DNA of 64,000 nucleotides, from assembly GCF_005116475.1 (NCBI RefSeq), contig NZ_SWBO01000012.1, positions 37,108-101,107 on the forward strand, given 5' to 3'. The notes beneath the pieces were generated by a model. That model was not told where the DNA came from, did not search any database, and saw nothing but the letters and a program-made list of their open reading frames with translations. Shown piece by piece: positions 41,821-51,381 of the stretch (its first letter is position 1; every line of letters starts with the position of its first letter). The position numbers and the translations under genes were made by a program. The stretch is from Pedobacter cryotolerans. GTDB lineage: Bacteria > Bacteroidota > Bacteroidia > Sphingobacteriales > Sphingobacteriaceae.

Positions 41821-43500
41821 TTAAACTATCTTCTTATACTTAATTCTTTTCGGTGCAATATCACCTAATCTTTTCTTACGGTTCTCTTCATAATCAGAAT
41901 AATTACCTTCAAAAGAATAAACTTCAGAGTTGCCTTCAAATGCTAAAATGTGCGTACAAATTCTATCTAAAAACCATCTATCGTGACTAATTACCACTGC
42001 GCAACCACCAAAGTTTTCTAAAGCTTCTTCTAAAGCACGTAAAGTATTTACGTCGATATCGTTGGTAGGCTCATCTAGTAATAAAACGTTAGCGCCTTCT
42101 TTTAAAGTAATTGCTAAGTGTACGCGGTTACGCTCTCCACCAGAAAGCACACCAACTTTCTTTTGTTGATCGCCGCCATTGAAGTTAAATTTAGAAACAT
42201 ACGCTCTTGAGTTTGCCTGTTTGTTGCCTAAAAGCATGTTGTCTAAACCGTCGGTAATGTTTTCGTAAACTGTTTTTTCAGGATCTAAATCGTTGTGCAT
42301 TTGATCTACATAACCCAATTTCACGGTTTCACCAACTCTAAAAGTTCCTTTGTCTGGCGTTTCTTGGCCAGTAATTAAACGGAACAAAGTAGTTTTACCA
42401 GCACCATTTGGGCCGATAATACCAACAATACCAGCTGGAGGTAAAGAGAAGGTTAGGTTTTCGAATAAGATTTTTTCTCCATAAGCTTTGGTTACCCCAT
42501 TAGCTTCAATAACCACATTACCTAATCGCGGACCAGCCGGAATAAACAATTCCAATTTATCTTCACGTTCATTTCCGTCTTCCGAAGCTAATTTATCGTA
42601 GTTGGCTAAACGAGCTTTAGATTTTGCATGACGAGCTTTTGGTGCCATGCGAACCCATTCTAACTCACGCTCTAATGCTTTCTGGCGTTTGCCTTCTGTT
42701 TTATCTTCTTGTGCTAAACGTTTTGCTTTTTGCTCTAACCAAGTACTGTAATTTCCTTTCCATGGAATACCTTCGCCTCTGTCTAGCTCTAAAATCCAGC
42801 CTGCAACGTTATCTAAGAAATACCTATCGTGGGTAACCGCGATAACCGTTCCTTTATAGTTTTGTAAAAATTGCTCTAACCAATCGATACTCTCTGCATC
42901 CAAGTGATTGGTAGGCTCATCTAACAATAAAACATCTGGTTCTTGCAATAGTAAACGGCACATGGCAACTCTACGGCGTTCACCTCCAGAAAGTACACCA
43001 ATTAAAGTATCAGGATCTGCGCAACGCAAAGCATCCATTGCTCTTTCTAATTTGGTATCTAATTCCCAAGCGTTAACGGCATCAATTTTATCTTGTAACT
43101 CACCTTGGCGAGCCATCAATTTATCCATTTTATCGGCATCAGAATAATTTTCTTCTAAACCGAAAGCTTCATTTACTTCTTCATATTCTTTAAGGATGGC
43201 AGTAACTTCTGCAACACCTTCTTCAACTACTTCACGAACGGTTTTAGTTTCATCTAAAATGGGCTCTTGCGCTAAATAACCAACGCTATAACCTGCATTA
43301 AAAACTACTTCGCCCTGAAAAGATTTATCTAAACCTGCTATAATTTTTAATAGCGATGATTTACCAGAACCGTTTAAACCAACAACGCCGATTTTTGCGC
43401 CGTAAAAAAATGATAAATAAATATTTTTTAAAACCTGTTTTTGTGGTGGATAGATTTTACTCACTCCAGCCATTGAAAAGATTATTTTTTCGTCTGACAT
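41821..43500 (-). CDS. ettA: energy-dependent translational throttle protein (ABC-F)
   Basis: A 559-residue soluble ABC-F ATPase that binds the ribosomal E site and links initiation to cellular energy. Two ATPase domains: Walker A GLNGSGKSS (about 40) and GPNGAGKTT (about 356), each with LSGGERRRV or LSGGERNRV, and Walker B LLLDEPTNHLD and LLLDEPTNDID. The linker contains MAPKARHAKSKARLANYDKL, the P-site-tRNA-interaction-like basic stretch typical of EttA. A TATCTTTG -7 box (complement of 43518-43525) lies 17 bases upstream. Confidence 0.96.
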   Translation of the reverse strand: MSDEKIIFSMAGVSKIYPPQKQVLKNIYLSFFYGAKIGVVGLNGSGKSSLLKIIAGLDKSFQGEVVFNAGYSVGYLAQEPILDETKTVREVVEEGVAEVTAILKEYEEVNEAFGLEENYSDADKMDKLMARQGELQDKIDAVNAWELDTKLERAMDALRCADPDTLIGVLSGGERRRVAMCRLLLQEPDVLLLDEPTNHLDAESIDWLEQFLQNYKGTVIAVTHDRYFLDNVAGWILELDRGEGIPWKGNYSTWLEQKAKRLAQEDKTEGKRQKALERELEWVRMAPKARHAKSKARLANYDKLASEDGNEREDKLELFIPAGPRLGNVVIEANGVTKAYGEKILFENLTFSLPPAGIVGIIGPNGAGKTTLFRLITGQETPDKGTFRVGETVKLGYVDQMHNDLDPEKTVYENITDGLDNMLLGNKQANSRAYVSKFNFNGGDQQKKVGVLSGGERNRVHLAITLKEGANVLLLDEPTNDIDVNTLRALEEALENFGGCAVVISHDRWFLDRICTHILAFEGNSEVYSFEGNYSDYEENRKKRLGDIAPKRIKYKKIV

Positions 43501-43727
43501 AATTAATTGTATTTATGCAAAGATAGTTGTTAAAATGGAAGATGGAAGAGGTAAAATGGAAGATGTTGAGCAAAGCAAAATCCAGATTTCTCGGGAGAAG
43601 ATGTGTAATTCGAAATAGAAACTGCCATCAATCCCTTGCGCAGATTTATAGTTTCTATTTATTGAAGTTTCGAGCTTTTATGAAGACGAATTATTTAGTA
43701 ACTTTGATAAGCAATAGAATTTACCTT

Positions 43728-43934
43728 ATGAAAGTATTATTAGATATCAAAGATGAAAAAGCCAGTTTTTTTATGGAATTGCTTAAAAACTTTTCATACG
43801 TAAAAGCTAAGCCACTTAGCAATTATAAGGTTGAGGTCTTTGAAGGTTTACAAGAAGCTATCGAAGAAGTTAATCTCATTAAAGACGGTAAAGCAAATGG
43901 CACACCTGCAAGAGAATTAATAAATGAGCTTTGA
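43728..43934 (+). CDS. antitoxin of RelE/HigB-like module
   Basis: A 68-residue protein, MKVLLDIKDEKASFFMELLK and onward, ending TPARELINEL. The short N-terminal strand followed by helices fits small antitoxins paired with RelE-type toxins. The upstream in-frame extension (to 43527) runs through a degenerate noncoding repeat, so ATG 43728 is chosen. A TAACTTTG box (43699-43706) stands 21 bases before this ATG. It overlaps the toxin by 11 bases. Confidence 0.8.
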   Translation: MKVLLDIKDEKASFFMELLKNFSYVKAKPLSNYKVEVFEGLQEAIEEVNLIKDGKANGTPARELINEL

Positions 43935-44256
43935 AATTATTGCTACTTCTCGCTTTAAGCGAGATATCAAAAAATTGCTCAAAAAGTATATATCTTTAAA
44001 AAAAGAATTTGTTGAACTTTTGGATAGCCTAGAAGGAAATCCTAAGCTAGGTGTTCATTTGGGAAATGACTGTTATAAAATTCGTATAGCTATCACTTCT
44101 AAAGGTAGGGGCAAATCGGGCGGTGCTAGAGTAATTACTTACATCTTAATTAAAAATCAAAAGGTATTTCTGTTAACTATATACGATAAATCTGAAAAGG
44201 AAAATATTAGTGATAAAGAACTTAGTGGGTTTTTAGCACAGATATCTACTGACTAA
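43924..44256 (+). CDS. RelE/HigB-family toxin
   Basis: A 110-residue basic protein. FEIIATSRFKRDIKKLLKKY is the N-terminal strand-helix, and the block ITSKGRGKSGGARVITYILI is diagnostic of HigB2/RelE-like ribosome-dependent mRNA interferases. KVFLLTIYDKSEKENISDKE supplies the C-terminal strand and helix. Translation is coupled to the antitoxin by an 11-base overlap. Confidence 0.88.
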   Translation: MSFEIIATSRFKRDIKKLLKKYISLKKEFVELLDSLEGNPKLGVHLGNDCYKIRIAITSKGRGKSGGARVITYILIKNQKVFLLTIYDKSEKENISDKELSGFLAQISTD

Positions 44257-44311
44257 AATGCTATAAAGCATTTTCTATAATTTTAGTGTTAAATTGTATA
44301 AGTGCCAATAA

Positions 44312-45487
44312 TTGATCCACGTCAAAGTGACCCAAACAACTCATAATTTTTATGGCAACATGCCAATAAACAGGCGTAGGTTAAGCGATTTATTGCTAAA
44401 CGCTAATGCCTTTTCAGCAGTGCCGAAAGATTGGCATGTAATTTTAACCGATATTAAAGGTTCTACAGGTGCTGTATTGACAGGTGCAAGTCAAAATGTA
44501 AATTACATTGCTACTGGCAGCATTGTAACAGTACTTAATTTAGCATTTAAGGCAAAAATTGTTGTCCCATTTTTCTTTGGTGGCGATGGTGCTACTTTTT
44601 TGGTGCCTGATGTTTTGGTAGAATTAGCGGTGAAAAAGCTAATGGCTTATCAAACGAATGTGATGCAAACATTCAGTTTAGATTTACGTGTAGGCAGCAT
44701 ACCAGTTGAGGAGATTTATAAACAAGGTTATAAAATTAACTTAAGTAAATATGGGCTAACCAAGTTTTTCTCCATTCCGGTTATTTTAGGAGATGGATTG
44801 AGTTATGCAGAAAATGTAATTAAAGATGAGTTTTATAAACTTGACCAAGCCGCTGGAGAGCTTGAAGATTTCGATTTAGATGGCATGCAATGCCGATGGG
44901 ATCAGATTAGTCCGCCGGCAGATTTACAAGAAATTTTAACCTTATTAATTGCAGCACCCGAAGTAGATAAACAAGCATTAGCATTTAGCAAAGTATTAAG
45001 AGCTATTGATGAAATTTATGGCAGTGTTAGAAAAAGGCAACCCATATCTGTAGAAAAACTTAAATTAAACACCACCTACAACCGTATTAAAACCGAAATG
45101 CGAAATAGAATTGGTAAGATTAAATTTTTTGAGTTACTGCAAACTTGGTTTGTAACCTCTTTTGGGCCAATTTATTTTCTCACCAATCACGGCAGAAGAT
45201 ATTTGAAACGTTTAGTAGAAATGTCTGATACTTTGGTAATGGATGGCAAAATAAATACCGTAATTAGTGGTACCGAGCTGCAGCGTTCGCAATTGTTTAA
45301 GGTATTGGATGATTTGGAAAATGCCAAGGAGATTATCTATGGTTTTCATATTAGCAATGCTTCTGTAATGTCTTGTTACGTAAGAGATATGAAAGATGAC
45401 CATATCCATTTTGTTGATGGGGCAGAAGGCGGTTATACAAAAGCTGCGGGAATTTTGAAAGGGAAGGTGCTAAATAATAATATGTGA
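44312..45487 (+). CDS. DUF3095-family protein (cyclase-like)
   Basis: A 391-residue cytoplasmic protein. WHVILTDIKGSTGAVLTGAS is the conserved start of a domain distantly similar to class III nucleotide cyclases, and FFFGGDGATFLVP holds a GGDGA motif in the position of a metal site. The C-terminal half (from about 250) is helical with FGPIYFLTNHG. No ATG fits the family N-terminus, so the start is TTG 44312 or GTG 44327. The conserved NFYGNMP must be included, which excludes the first ATG. Function unknown. Confidence 0.83.
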   Translation: MIHVKVTQTTHNFYGNMPINRRRLSDLLLNANAFSAVPKDWHVILTDIKGSTGAVLTGASQNVNYIATGSIVTVLNLAFKAKIVVPFFFGGDGATFLVPDVLVELAVKKLMAYQTNVMQTFSLDLRVGSIPVEEIYKQGYKINLSKYGLTKFFSIPVILGDGLSYAENVIKDEFYKLDQAAGELEDFDLDGMQCRWDQISPPADLQEILTLLIAAPEVDKQALAFSKVLRAIDEIYGSVRKRQPISVEKLKLNTTYNRIKTEMRNRIGKIKFFELLQTWFVTSFGPIYFLTNHGRRYLKRLVEMSDTLVMDGKINTVISGTELQRSQLFKVLDDLENAKEIIYGFHISNASVMSCYVRDMKDDHIHFVDGAEGGYTKAAGILKGKVLNNNM

Positions 45488-45553
45488 GAACTGGCATTTT
45501 TGTAATGCAATCGCTTTGCTAAATTATCTGTTGCAAAAAAAGACAATTATTGC

Positions 45554-46075
45554 TTAAATTTTTTGTAAGCCTATATTATTTAAAAATATAAGCAATTCGC
45601 CTTTTTCTGAAGTGCTAATTTCATCGAAATTAATTAAAATGCCTATGTTTTTTGGGTTAGCATCGATGAAAACTTTCTCTTTTATTACTTTATAATACGT
45701 AAATGCTTCCCACTTAAATATTGTTGTATATGATGGGTATATAACAGAGATAAAATTCTCAGTTATGTTTATGCTAATTAAACTTTGAGTATTTCGTGAT
45801 AATTGAAATTTTAAATTAGTTAAATGATTAGTTTTTATAACTAAAGCAGCCCTTAACATTGTTAGTGCATAGGTAATAATTATAGCGCTAAAGAAAAAGG
45901 CAGGATTAAAACCACCAATAGTTGAATTATTATTGATGATTTCTGAAAATAAGATTGATAGGCCCATTAATAACATTATTGAGAGCAGTATCAATGTTTT
46001 TTTAGACTTGTAAATCCATTGCTTATTAAATATTTTAAGATGTTGTTCAAGATTTCTTTCAATTACGATATTCAT
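45554..46075 (-). CDS. YcxB-like membrane protein
   Basis: A 173-residue protein with two adjacent hydrophobic helices at about 27-47 and 58-78, followed by a soluble part. ITENFISVIYPSYTTIFKWE, then FTYYKVIKEKVFIDANPKN matches the YcxB-like C-terminal domain, a PH-type fold of unknown role. No recognised partner gene; a repeat-rich desert lies upstream. Confidence 0.65.
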   Translation of the reverse strand: MNIVIERNLEQHLKIFNKQWIYKSKKTLILLSIMLLMGLSILFSEIINNNSTIGGFNPAFFFSAIIITYALTMLRAALVIKTNHLTNLKFQLSRNTQSLISINITENFISVIYPSYTTIFKWEAFTYYKVIKEKVFIDANPKNIGILINFDEISTSEKGELLIFLNNIGLQKI

Positions 46076-46230
46076 AGTGTTAATATTTTGGGTTAAATTA
46101 ATTAAAAACTTTAAAAGATGCTTAAGAAGTTAAATCCATTTTTGCCGTTAGAAATTTTCAATTAATTGGCAAGAAGTCCAACATAGCATGGGTGTGCTCT
46201 CCGCTAGTTTGAGCTTGCAGCGCCGCAATG

Positions 46231-46455
46231 ATTTTGAAGGGAAAGATTAGTGATGGAAATGGAAGAGTTAAGATAGAAGATATGAATTGCTATGCACTGC
46301 GCTAGTTCGAGCTTGCAGCTCGGACTTTTTAAGAATATAGTTATGAGTTGCAAGCTTCGCACCAGAAAGGGGAAGAAGGTGGTTTATAACAAGGCAGCTG
46401 CGATTTTGAAAGGGAAAAATAGAGATGGAAAATGGAAGCGGTAAGATGGAAGATG
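46231..46455. repeat. two degenerate copies of a GATGGAAAATGGAAG block
   Basis: ATTTTGAAGGGAAAGATTAG (from 46231) and ATTTTGAAAGGGAAAAATAG (from 46403) are each followed by AGATGGAAATGGAAG and a AAGATGGAAGAT-like tail. A third, shorter relative occurs at 43532-43567 near ettA. The sequence is purine-rich on the plus strand. Confidence 0.55.
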
Positions 46456-46476
46456 TCTTGAAATTTCGTCTTTGCG

Positions 46477-46554
46477 AGTCTCCGATCCTTCATCGGGACG
46501 AAGCAATCTCCTTTTAGTATGTAGTCAATTAGTTTTAGCCAGCCATCGGAGACT
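46477..46554. repeat. CGTCTTTGCGAG-type hairpin element
   Basis: AGTCTCCGAT (46477-46486) and ATCGGAGACT (46545-46554) are perfect ten-base inverted arms. Inside are GATCCTTCATCGGGACGAAG and CAATCTCC, phrases shared with a widespread Bacteroidota intergenic repeat. Confidence 0.6.
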
Positions 46555-46630
46555 GTAAACAATAAGATTAAGCGTTGCTTTACGATCTTGCAGGTTTACT
46601 TTGTTTCTTACACATTCCCAACCCATCTAA

Positions 46631-46724
46631 ACCCGATCGTAACGAAAATCCTTTTTTGTTACGCTGGCCCTTCGACTACGCTCAGGATGACAATACAAAA
46701 AAGATTGTAGTGGAGAGCGGGACT
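46631..46724 (+). repeat. hairpin repeat family RF1, copy D
   Basis: Left end ACCCGATCGTAACGAAAATC. Stem CTTTTTTGT (46651-46659) with ACAAAAAAG (46695-46703). The loop contains CTTCGACTACGCTCAG (46670-46685), the exact reverse complement of the 16-base loop module of copy C. Right end ATTGTAGTGGAGAGCGGGAC then T. Confidence 0.8.
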
Positions 46725-47219
46725 GACTTTAATAGTAGCAATGATCTTGCTTTTCTACAAGATAGGAGAAGTTAGATATGAGATGTGAGACTTTGGAAAG
46801 CAAAAAACTATTCTATCAGCCTTCCAATAGCATTACGATACCTAGTCGCTTGTCCCGACTTCTTCGGGAAGCTGGGTATGGAGTTGAACTTAGCCTGTCA
46901 AAACTGCTACATTCAACCAGAAACCTAACAATATGTCAGTAAAAACAGCCCTAAAAAACCTTACATAAAACCGACAAAATCTAGTATATGATGCGTAAAT
47001 TAGATTTATGAAAAGATAAAAACCTATTTTCTATTTGATTACGTAAATAAAGAATAAGCCGAGTGCTTTTTTGGTAGTGTTAATTTTTGTTAATTCGTAA
47101 AGAAAACCACAACCTTATCCACCAAAATGGCGTAATTGTTGATAAATTATAATAATCTGGATGCTTGATTTATAAAACAAATTTATAGTTTAGAGCCATC
47201 CGGTTTATACACACATATT

Positions 47220-49751
47220 ATGGAAGCTAAATTTTCTCCACAAGTAAAAGATGTGATTTCTTTTAGCAGGGAAGAAGCCCTGAGATTAGGACACGATTAT
47301 ATAGGCGCTGAGCATTTGCTCTTGGGCTTAATTCGCGAAGGTGATGGTATGGCCATTAAGATATTAAAGTCTTTAGGAGTTGATACTTCTAAACTTCGCC
47401 GTTCTATTGAAGAAGCCGTTCGCGGTACTTCGAGCGTTACGGTTAATTTGGGCAATATTCCATTAACCAAACAGGCCGAAAAGGTATTAAAAATCACTTA
47501 TTTAGAAGCAAAAATATTTAAAAGCGATTTAATTGGAACTGAGCATTTATTACTGTCTATTTTAAGAGATGATGATAATATTGCTTCGCAAATTTTATTG
47601 CAATACAGCGTTACTTACGAAATCTTTAAACAAGAGGTTGAAGTAAATAAAAACGGATTTAGAGATGAAGCACAAGGTGGTGGTACCGCCGGCGGCGATG
47701 ATGATTACCAAGAAGAGGAAAGTTTTGCTACACCTAAAAAGGTATCAGACATTAAATCTAAAACGCCTGTATTAGATAATTTTGGTCGCGATTTAACGCG
47801 TGCTGCCGAAGAAGGTAAATTAGACCCAATTGTTGGTCGCGAGAAAGAGATTGAGCGTGTTTCGCAAATCTTATCACGTAGAAAGAAAAACAATCCAATT
47901 TTAATTGGTGAGCCTGGTGTTGGTAAATCTGCCATAGCCGAAGGTTTGGCTTTAAGAATTGTACAACGTAAGGTTTCTAGAGTTTTATTTAACAAACGTG
48001 TAGTTACGCTAGATTTAGCTTCTTTGGTGGCTGGTACAAAATACCGCGGTCAGTTTGAGGAGCGTATGAAAGCGGTAATGAACGAGTTAGAGAAATCTAC
48101 AGATGTGATTTTATTTATTGATGAAATTCATACCATAGTAGGTGCTGGTGGGGCATCTGGCTCATTAGATGCATCGAATATGTTTAAACCAGCATTGGCT
48201 AGGGGCGAAATACAATGTATTGGTGCAACCACTTTAGATGAGTACCGTCAGTACATTGAGAAAGATGGAGCATTAGATCGTCGTTTCCAAAAGGTAATGA
48301 TTGAGCCAGCTACACCTGATGAAACCATCGAAATTTTAACGCGTATTAAAGATAAATACGAAGAGCATCATGGTGTTACTTATACAGACGAAGCAATTAA
48401 AGCTTGTGTTACTTTAACAGCTAGATACATTACAGATCGTTTTTTACCAGATAAAGCTATTGATGCTTTAGATGAAGCTGGTTCGAGAGTGCATTTAACC
48501 AATATTCATGTTCCAGAAAATATCATCACTATTGAAAGTAAAATAGAAGATATTAAAATTGAGAAGAACAAAGTAGTTAAAAGTCAGAAATACGAAGAGG
48601 CTGCCAAATTGCGTGATACTGAGAAAAACTTGTTAGAAGAGTTAGACCGTGCCAAAGCAGAATGGGAAGCTGAAACAAAAACAAAACGTTACGAAGTTTC
48701 GGAAGATAGCGTAGCTGAAGTAGTTTCGATGATGACTGGTATTCCGTTGCAACGTGTTGGGCAAGCAGATAGCACCAAGCTATTGAACATGTACGACAAA
48801 GTGAACGAGAAAATTATTGGTCAAGATGATGCGATTAAGAAATTAACCAAAGCCATACAACGTACAAGGGCCGGATTAAAAGATCCTAAAAAACCTATTG
48901 GTTCATTTATTTTCTTAGGTCCAACAGGTGTTGGTAAAACTGAATTGGCAAAAGAATTAGCTCGTTTTATGTTTGATAGCGATGATTCGTTAATTCAAAT
49001 TGACATGAGTGAGTACATGGAGAAATTTGCCGTATCTCGTTTGGTAGGTGCGCCTCCAGGATATGTTGGTTATGAAGAAGGTGGACAATTAACTGAAAAA
49101 GTTAGAAGAAAACCTTATGCGGTTATCTTGTTAGATGAGATTGAAAAAGCTCACCCAGATGTGTTTAATATCTTGTTGCAAGTATTAGATGAAGGCCAAT
49201 TGACTGATAGTTTAGGCAGAAAAGTAGATTTTAGAAATACAATTATCATCATGACATCGAACATTGGTGCTCGCCAGTTGAAAGATTTTGGGCAAGGTGT
49301 TGGTTTCTCTACTACGGCAAAAACAAGCCAAACAGATGCAAACAGCCGTGGTGTAATTGAAAATGCATTAAAACGTGCTTTTGCGCCAGAGTTTTTAAAC
49401 AGAGTTGATGATGTGGTAGTATTTAACAGCTTAGGTAAAGATGAAATCTTTAAAATTATCGATATCGAGTTGAAATCTTTATTTGGCCGAGTAAATACTT
49501 TAGGTTATGAAGTTAAATTAACCGAAACTGCTAAAGAATTTATCGCAGAAAAAGGTTTTGATAGTGCTTTTGGTGCTCGTCCGTTAAAACGTGCGATACA
49601 GAAATATTTAGAAGACCCAATTGCTGAAGAAATATTAAAAGGAGATATTGCAGAAGGTGATACCTTAGAAATTGATTACGATAAAGAAAAAGAAGAGATT
49701 ACTGTTTTAAACAAAACTGGTAAGAAAAAGAAAAAAGAAGAGGGAGCGTAA
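47220..49751 (+). CDS. clpC: ClpC-type AAA+ unfoldase (Clp protease ATP-binding subunit)
   Basis: An 843-residue Hsp100 chaperone that feeds proteins to ClpP or disaggregates them. Two Clp_N repeats occupy about 1-145 ([20 protein letters not shown] is in the first). AAA domain 1 has [14 protein letters not shown] near 230. A UVR-type coiled-coil middle motif, [18 protein letters not shown], lies near 458-475, which distinguishes ClpC from ClpB. AAA domain 2 has [14 protein letters not shown] near 570. The C-terminus is Lys/Glu-rich. It has its own terminator, so it is probably a single-gene unit. Confidence 0.95.
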   Translation: MEAKFSPQVKDVISFSREEALRLGHDYIGAEHLLLGLIREGDGMAIKILKSLGVDTSKLRRSIEEAVRGTSSVTVNLGNIPLTKQAEKVLKITYLEAKIFKSDLIGTEHLLLSILRDDDNIASQILLQYSVTYEIFKQEVEVNKNGFRDEAQGGGTAGGDDDYQEEESFATPKKVSDIKSKTPVLDNFGRDLTRAAEEGKLDPIVGREKEIERVSQILSRRKKNNPILIGEPGVGKSAIAEGLALRIVQRKVSRVLFNKRVVTLDLASLVAGTKYRGQFEERMKAVMNELEKSTDVILFIDEIHTIVGAGGASGSLDASNMFKPALARGEIQCIGATTLDEYRQYIEKDGALDRRFQKVMIEPATPDETIEILTRIKDKYEEHHGVTYTDEAIKACVTLTARYITDRFLPDKAIDALDEAGSRVHLTNIHVPENIITIESKIEDIKIEKNKVVKSQKYEEAAKLRDTEKNLLEELDRAKAEWEAETKTKRYEVSEDSVAEVVSMMTGIPLQRVGQADSTKLLNMYDKVNEKIIGQDDAIKKLTKAIQRTRAGLKDPKKPIGSFIFLGPTGVGKTELAKELARFMFDSDDSLIQIDMSEYMEKFAVSRLVGAPPGYVGYEEGGQLTEKVRRKPYAVILLDEIEKAHPDVFNILLQVLDEGQLTDSLGRKVDFRNTIIIMTSNIGARQLKDFGQGVGFSTTAKTSQTDANSRGVIENALKRAFAPEFLNRVDDVVVFNSLGKDEIFKIIDIELKSLFGRVNTLGYEVKLTETAKEFIAEKGFDSAFGARPLKRAIQKYLEDPIAEEILKGDIAEGDTLEIDYDKEKEEITVLNKTGKKKKKEEGA

Positions 49752-49800
49752 TATCTCCACGTCACCCTGAATTTATTTCAGGGTTTTAATTGAAAGTAAA

Positions 49801-49836
49801 AACCCCGATGTAAAATTTTACATCGGGGTTTTTTTG
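49801..49836 (+). terminator. strong intrinsic terminator after clpC
   Basis: AACCCCGATGTAAAA (49801-49815) and TTTTACATCGGGGTT (49816-49830) form a perfect 15-bp palindrome, followed by TTTTTG. A smaller CCCTGAA/TTCAGGG hairpin lies just upstream near 49766-49785. Confidence 0.9.
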
Positions 49837-49995
49837 TGGTAAAAATTTAAAAAATTGTAAAAGAAAAACTATCTAATTTTTATAAAAATCTTTTTATCTA
49901 GTGTATGTTTTAGTATGTTTAACATTGTTAAGTATTTAATTTTCAATAGGTTAATATAATTTATTTTAAGTTAAATCATTTAATATTTAGTTAAT

Positions 49996-50373
49996 TTGTG
50001 CATAAAAAATCAATCTTTGAAACTTATAATTTTATTTTTTCTTATTTTAATATCCAGCAGTGTTTACGCAATTGATGGTTGTGTATCAACAGCCAACAAT
50101 ATTATGTATACGCAAAGAATTGGGATGAGTAATAATTATAGAGGTGGAGCTGCTAGGCCATCTATCACTTTGCCGGCAGGATGTTATTGGATATATGTTA
50201 TTCCGAGTAGCCCTTGTAATGTAAATAGTGGTCCTGGTGCTGGACCTGGTTTTCTTGCTAATACAGTTTATGATTGTGATATCGACACCAATATTTTATT
50301 TTTATTAGTTGGTGCTTTGGGACTTGGAGGTTTCGTTATTAGAAAGAAAAATAATATTGCATTTTCAAATTAG
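49996..50373 (+). CDS. small exported protein with C-terminal membrane anchor (sorting-signal-like)
   Basis: About 119-125 residues. The N-terminal signal is KLIILFFLILISSSVYA, and the mature part is Gly/Pro/Ser-rich with four or five cysteines (DGCVST, AGCYWIY, SSPCNV, YDCDID). The C-terminus DIDTNILFLLVGALGLGG plus VIRKKNN has a short Asp-Ile-Asp motif, one membrane helix and a basic tail, like the PID-CTERM type of sorting signal. No ATG start exists: TTG 49996 or a TTG near 50014 are the choices. The family is not recognised. Expression level and start are uncertain. Confidence 0.6.
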   Translation: MCIKNQSLKLIILFFLILISSSVYAIDGCVSTANNIMYTQRIGMSNNYRGGAARPSITLPAGCYWIYVIPSSPCNVNSGPGAGPGFLANTVYDCDIDTNILFLLVGALGLGGFVIRKKNNIAFSN

Positions 50374-50395
50374 CGGGGATTTCATTATTTCCTTA

Positions 50396-50458
50396 AGATT
50401 TAGCTTCGCTGAGTACTTCGTATTTCTCAGTCGTAAAAAACTCATTTAGAAATGACGA
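50396..50458. repeat. CGTCATTTCGA-type repeat (partial copy 3)
   Basis: AGATTTAGCTTCGCTGAGTA and CTTCGTATTTCTCAGTCGT, then AGAAATGACG, match the right half of the copy at 51382-51522 with several changes. The left half is missing. Confidence 0.6.
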
Positions 50459-50467
50459 AAAGAAGTT

Positions 50468-51340
50468 CTAAATTAATTCTATTAAAGCTTCATAATAATT
50501 CTTTAAAGCTTTATCATTAGTTTCTAAAAACAAAAATGGTTCGATCAACTCGAGTTCCATTAGTACAAATTCATTATTAACCATTGCACCATCAACTCTG
50601 GCATACAAACATCCTTTTGCAAATTGATCAACATATTTTTGTGCGGTTTCAACTAATTCATCATTTGGTTGCTGTGGATGAACTGTTCCGCCAAAAGTAG
50701 CTTGGACTCTAAAATCGCCTTTGGCTGCTTTTTTTAGCAAAGCATGACTAAATTTACCATTAAAAAATAAAAATGATAGTTCACCTTTTTCCTCAATTTC
50801 TTTTAAAAATGGCTGAGCGATAAAGTCTTCTTTTTGAACAAGGGTTTTTAACTTTTCATTTATTTCATCAACATTTGCTGCGGTAACTTTAAATGTGTTT
50901 TTAGAACCTCCACTAACAGCGGGTTTTACAATAAATTGATCAGTTGTAAAATCTTCAAAATATTGTAGAAGATTAACCTCACCACCTTTGGTTATAAATT
51001 TACTCGGTGTAACTTTTAGTCCAGCTTTTTCGATATCAAATAAGTAATGCTTGTCTGCATTCCATCTAACAGTTTCTAGTGGATTTAAAAGTTTAATATT
51101 TAGGTCTTCGATCTTTTTTAACCAAGCATAAAAATCTTCAATTAAATCAAAATAATCCCAAGGTGATTTAAGAATAGCTAAGTCGTAATTTTCCCACTTT
51201 ACTTGTTCATTATTCCATATTTCTTTAGTTATGTTTAATCCCTTTTCAGTTAAATAACTGATGATTTGATCATCTTCATTGTTTACGTTGATGGTATTAT
51301 AAGCACCTTTATCTTGATAAGTTACTAAAGCTATATTCAT
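50468..51340 (-). CDS. ATP-grasp domain protein (glutathione-synthetase-like)
   Basis: A 290-residue protein of the ATP-grasp fold. KSPWDYFDLIEDFYAWL is the N-terminal Rossmann-like part. QFIVKPAVSGGSKNTFKV carries the ATP-binding Lys and Gly-rich loop, AQPFLKEIEEKGELSFLFF the E-x-G strand, and YARVDGAMVNNEFVLMELEL the metal-binding Asp/Glu region. Such enzymes ligate a carboxylate to an amine; relatives include RimK, glutathione synthetase and a cycloserine-pathway ligase. Substrate unknown and no pathway neighbours. Confidence 0.85.
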   Translation of the reverse strand: MNIALVTYQDKGAYNTINVNNEDDQIISYLTEKGLNITKEIWNNEQVKWENYDLAILKSPWDYFDLIEDFYAWLKKIEDLNIKLLNPLETVRWNADKHYLFDIEKAGLKVTPSKFITKGGEVNLLQYFEDFTTDQFIVKPAVSGGSKNTFKVTAANVDEINEKLKTLVQKEDFIAQPFLKEIEEKGELSFLFFNGKFSHALLKKAAKGDFRVQATFGGTVHPQQPNDELVETAQKYVDQFAKGCLYARVDGAMVNNEFVLMELELIEPFLFLETNDKALKNYYEALIELI

Positions 51341-51381
51341 TATGTTGAGTTGAGTTTCGAAGGTAAGGAAATTATAGTTTC

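Larger units (their letters stand above)
46076..47219. other. 1.1-kb gene desert built of degenerate repeats
   Basis: No supported gene. Components in order: two related GCTAGTTTGAGCTTGCAG-type blocks (about 46203 and 46291); two copies of a GATGGAAATGGAAG-rich block (46231-46282 and 46403-46455); a hairpin with ten-base perfect arms (46477-46554); RF1 copy D (46631-46724); a TCCCGA/TCGGGA stem near 46852; then about 280 bases of plain AT-rich sequence leading to clpC. Short frames at 46341-46562 and 46575-46775 are judged spurious. Confidence 0.6.

Noticed and set aside
43527..43727. N-terminal extension of the RelE-module antitoxin
   Set aside because: It translates a purine-rich noncoding repeat; the antitoxin fold starts at 43728 just after a promoter box.
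46341..46775. Two short frames (46341-46562 minus, 46575-46775 plus) as genes
   Set aside because: They run through hairpin repeats and low-complexity blocks, show no family features, and their codon use follows the repeat sequence.
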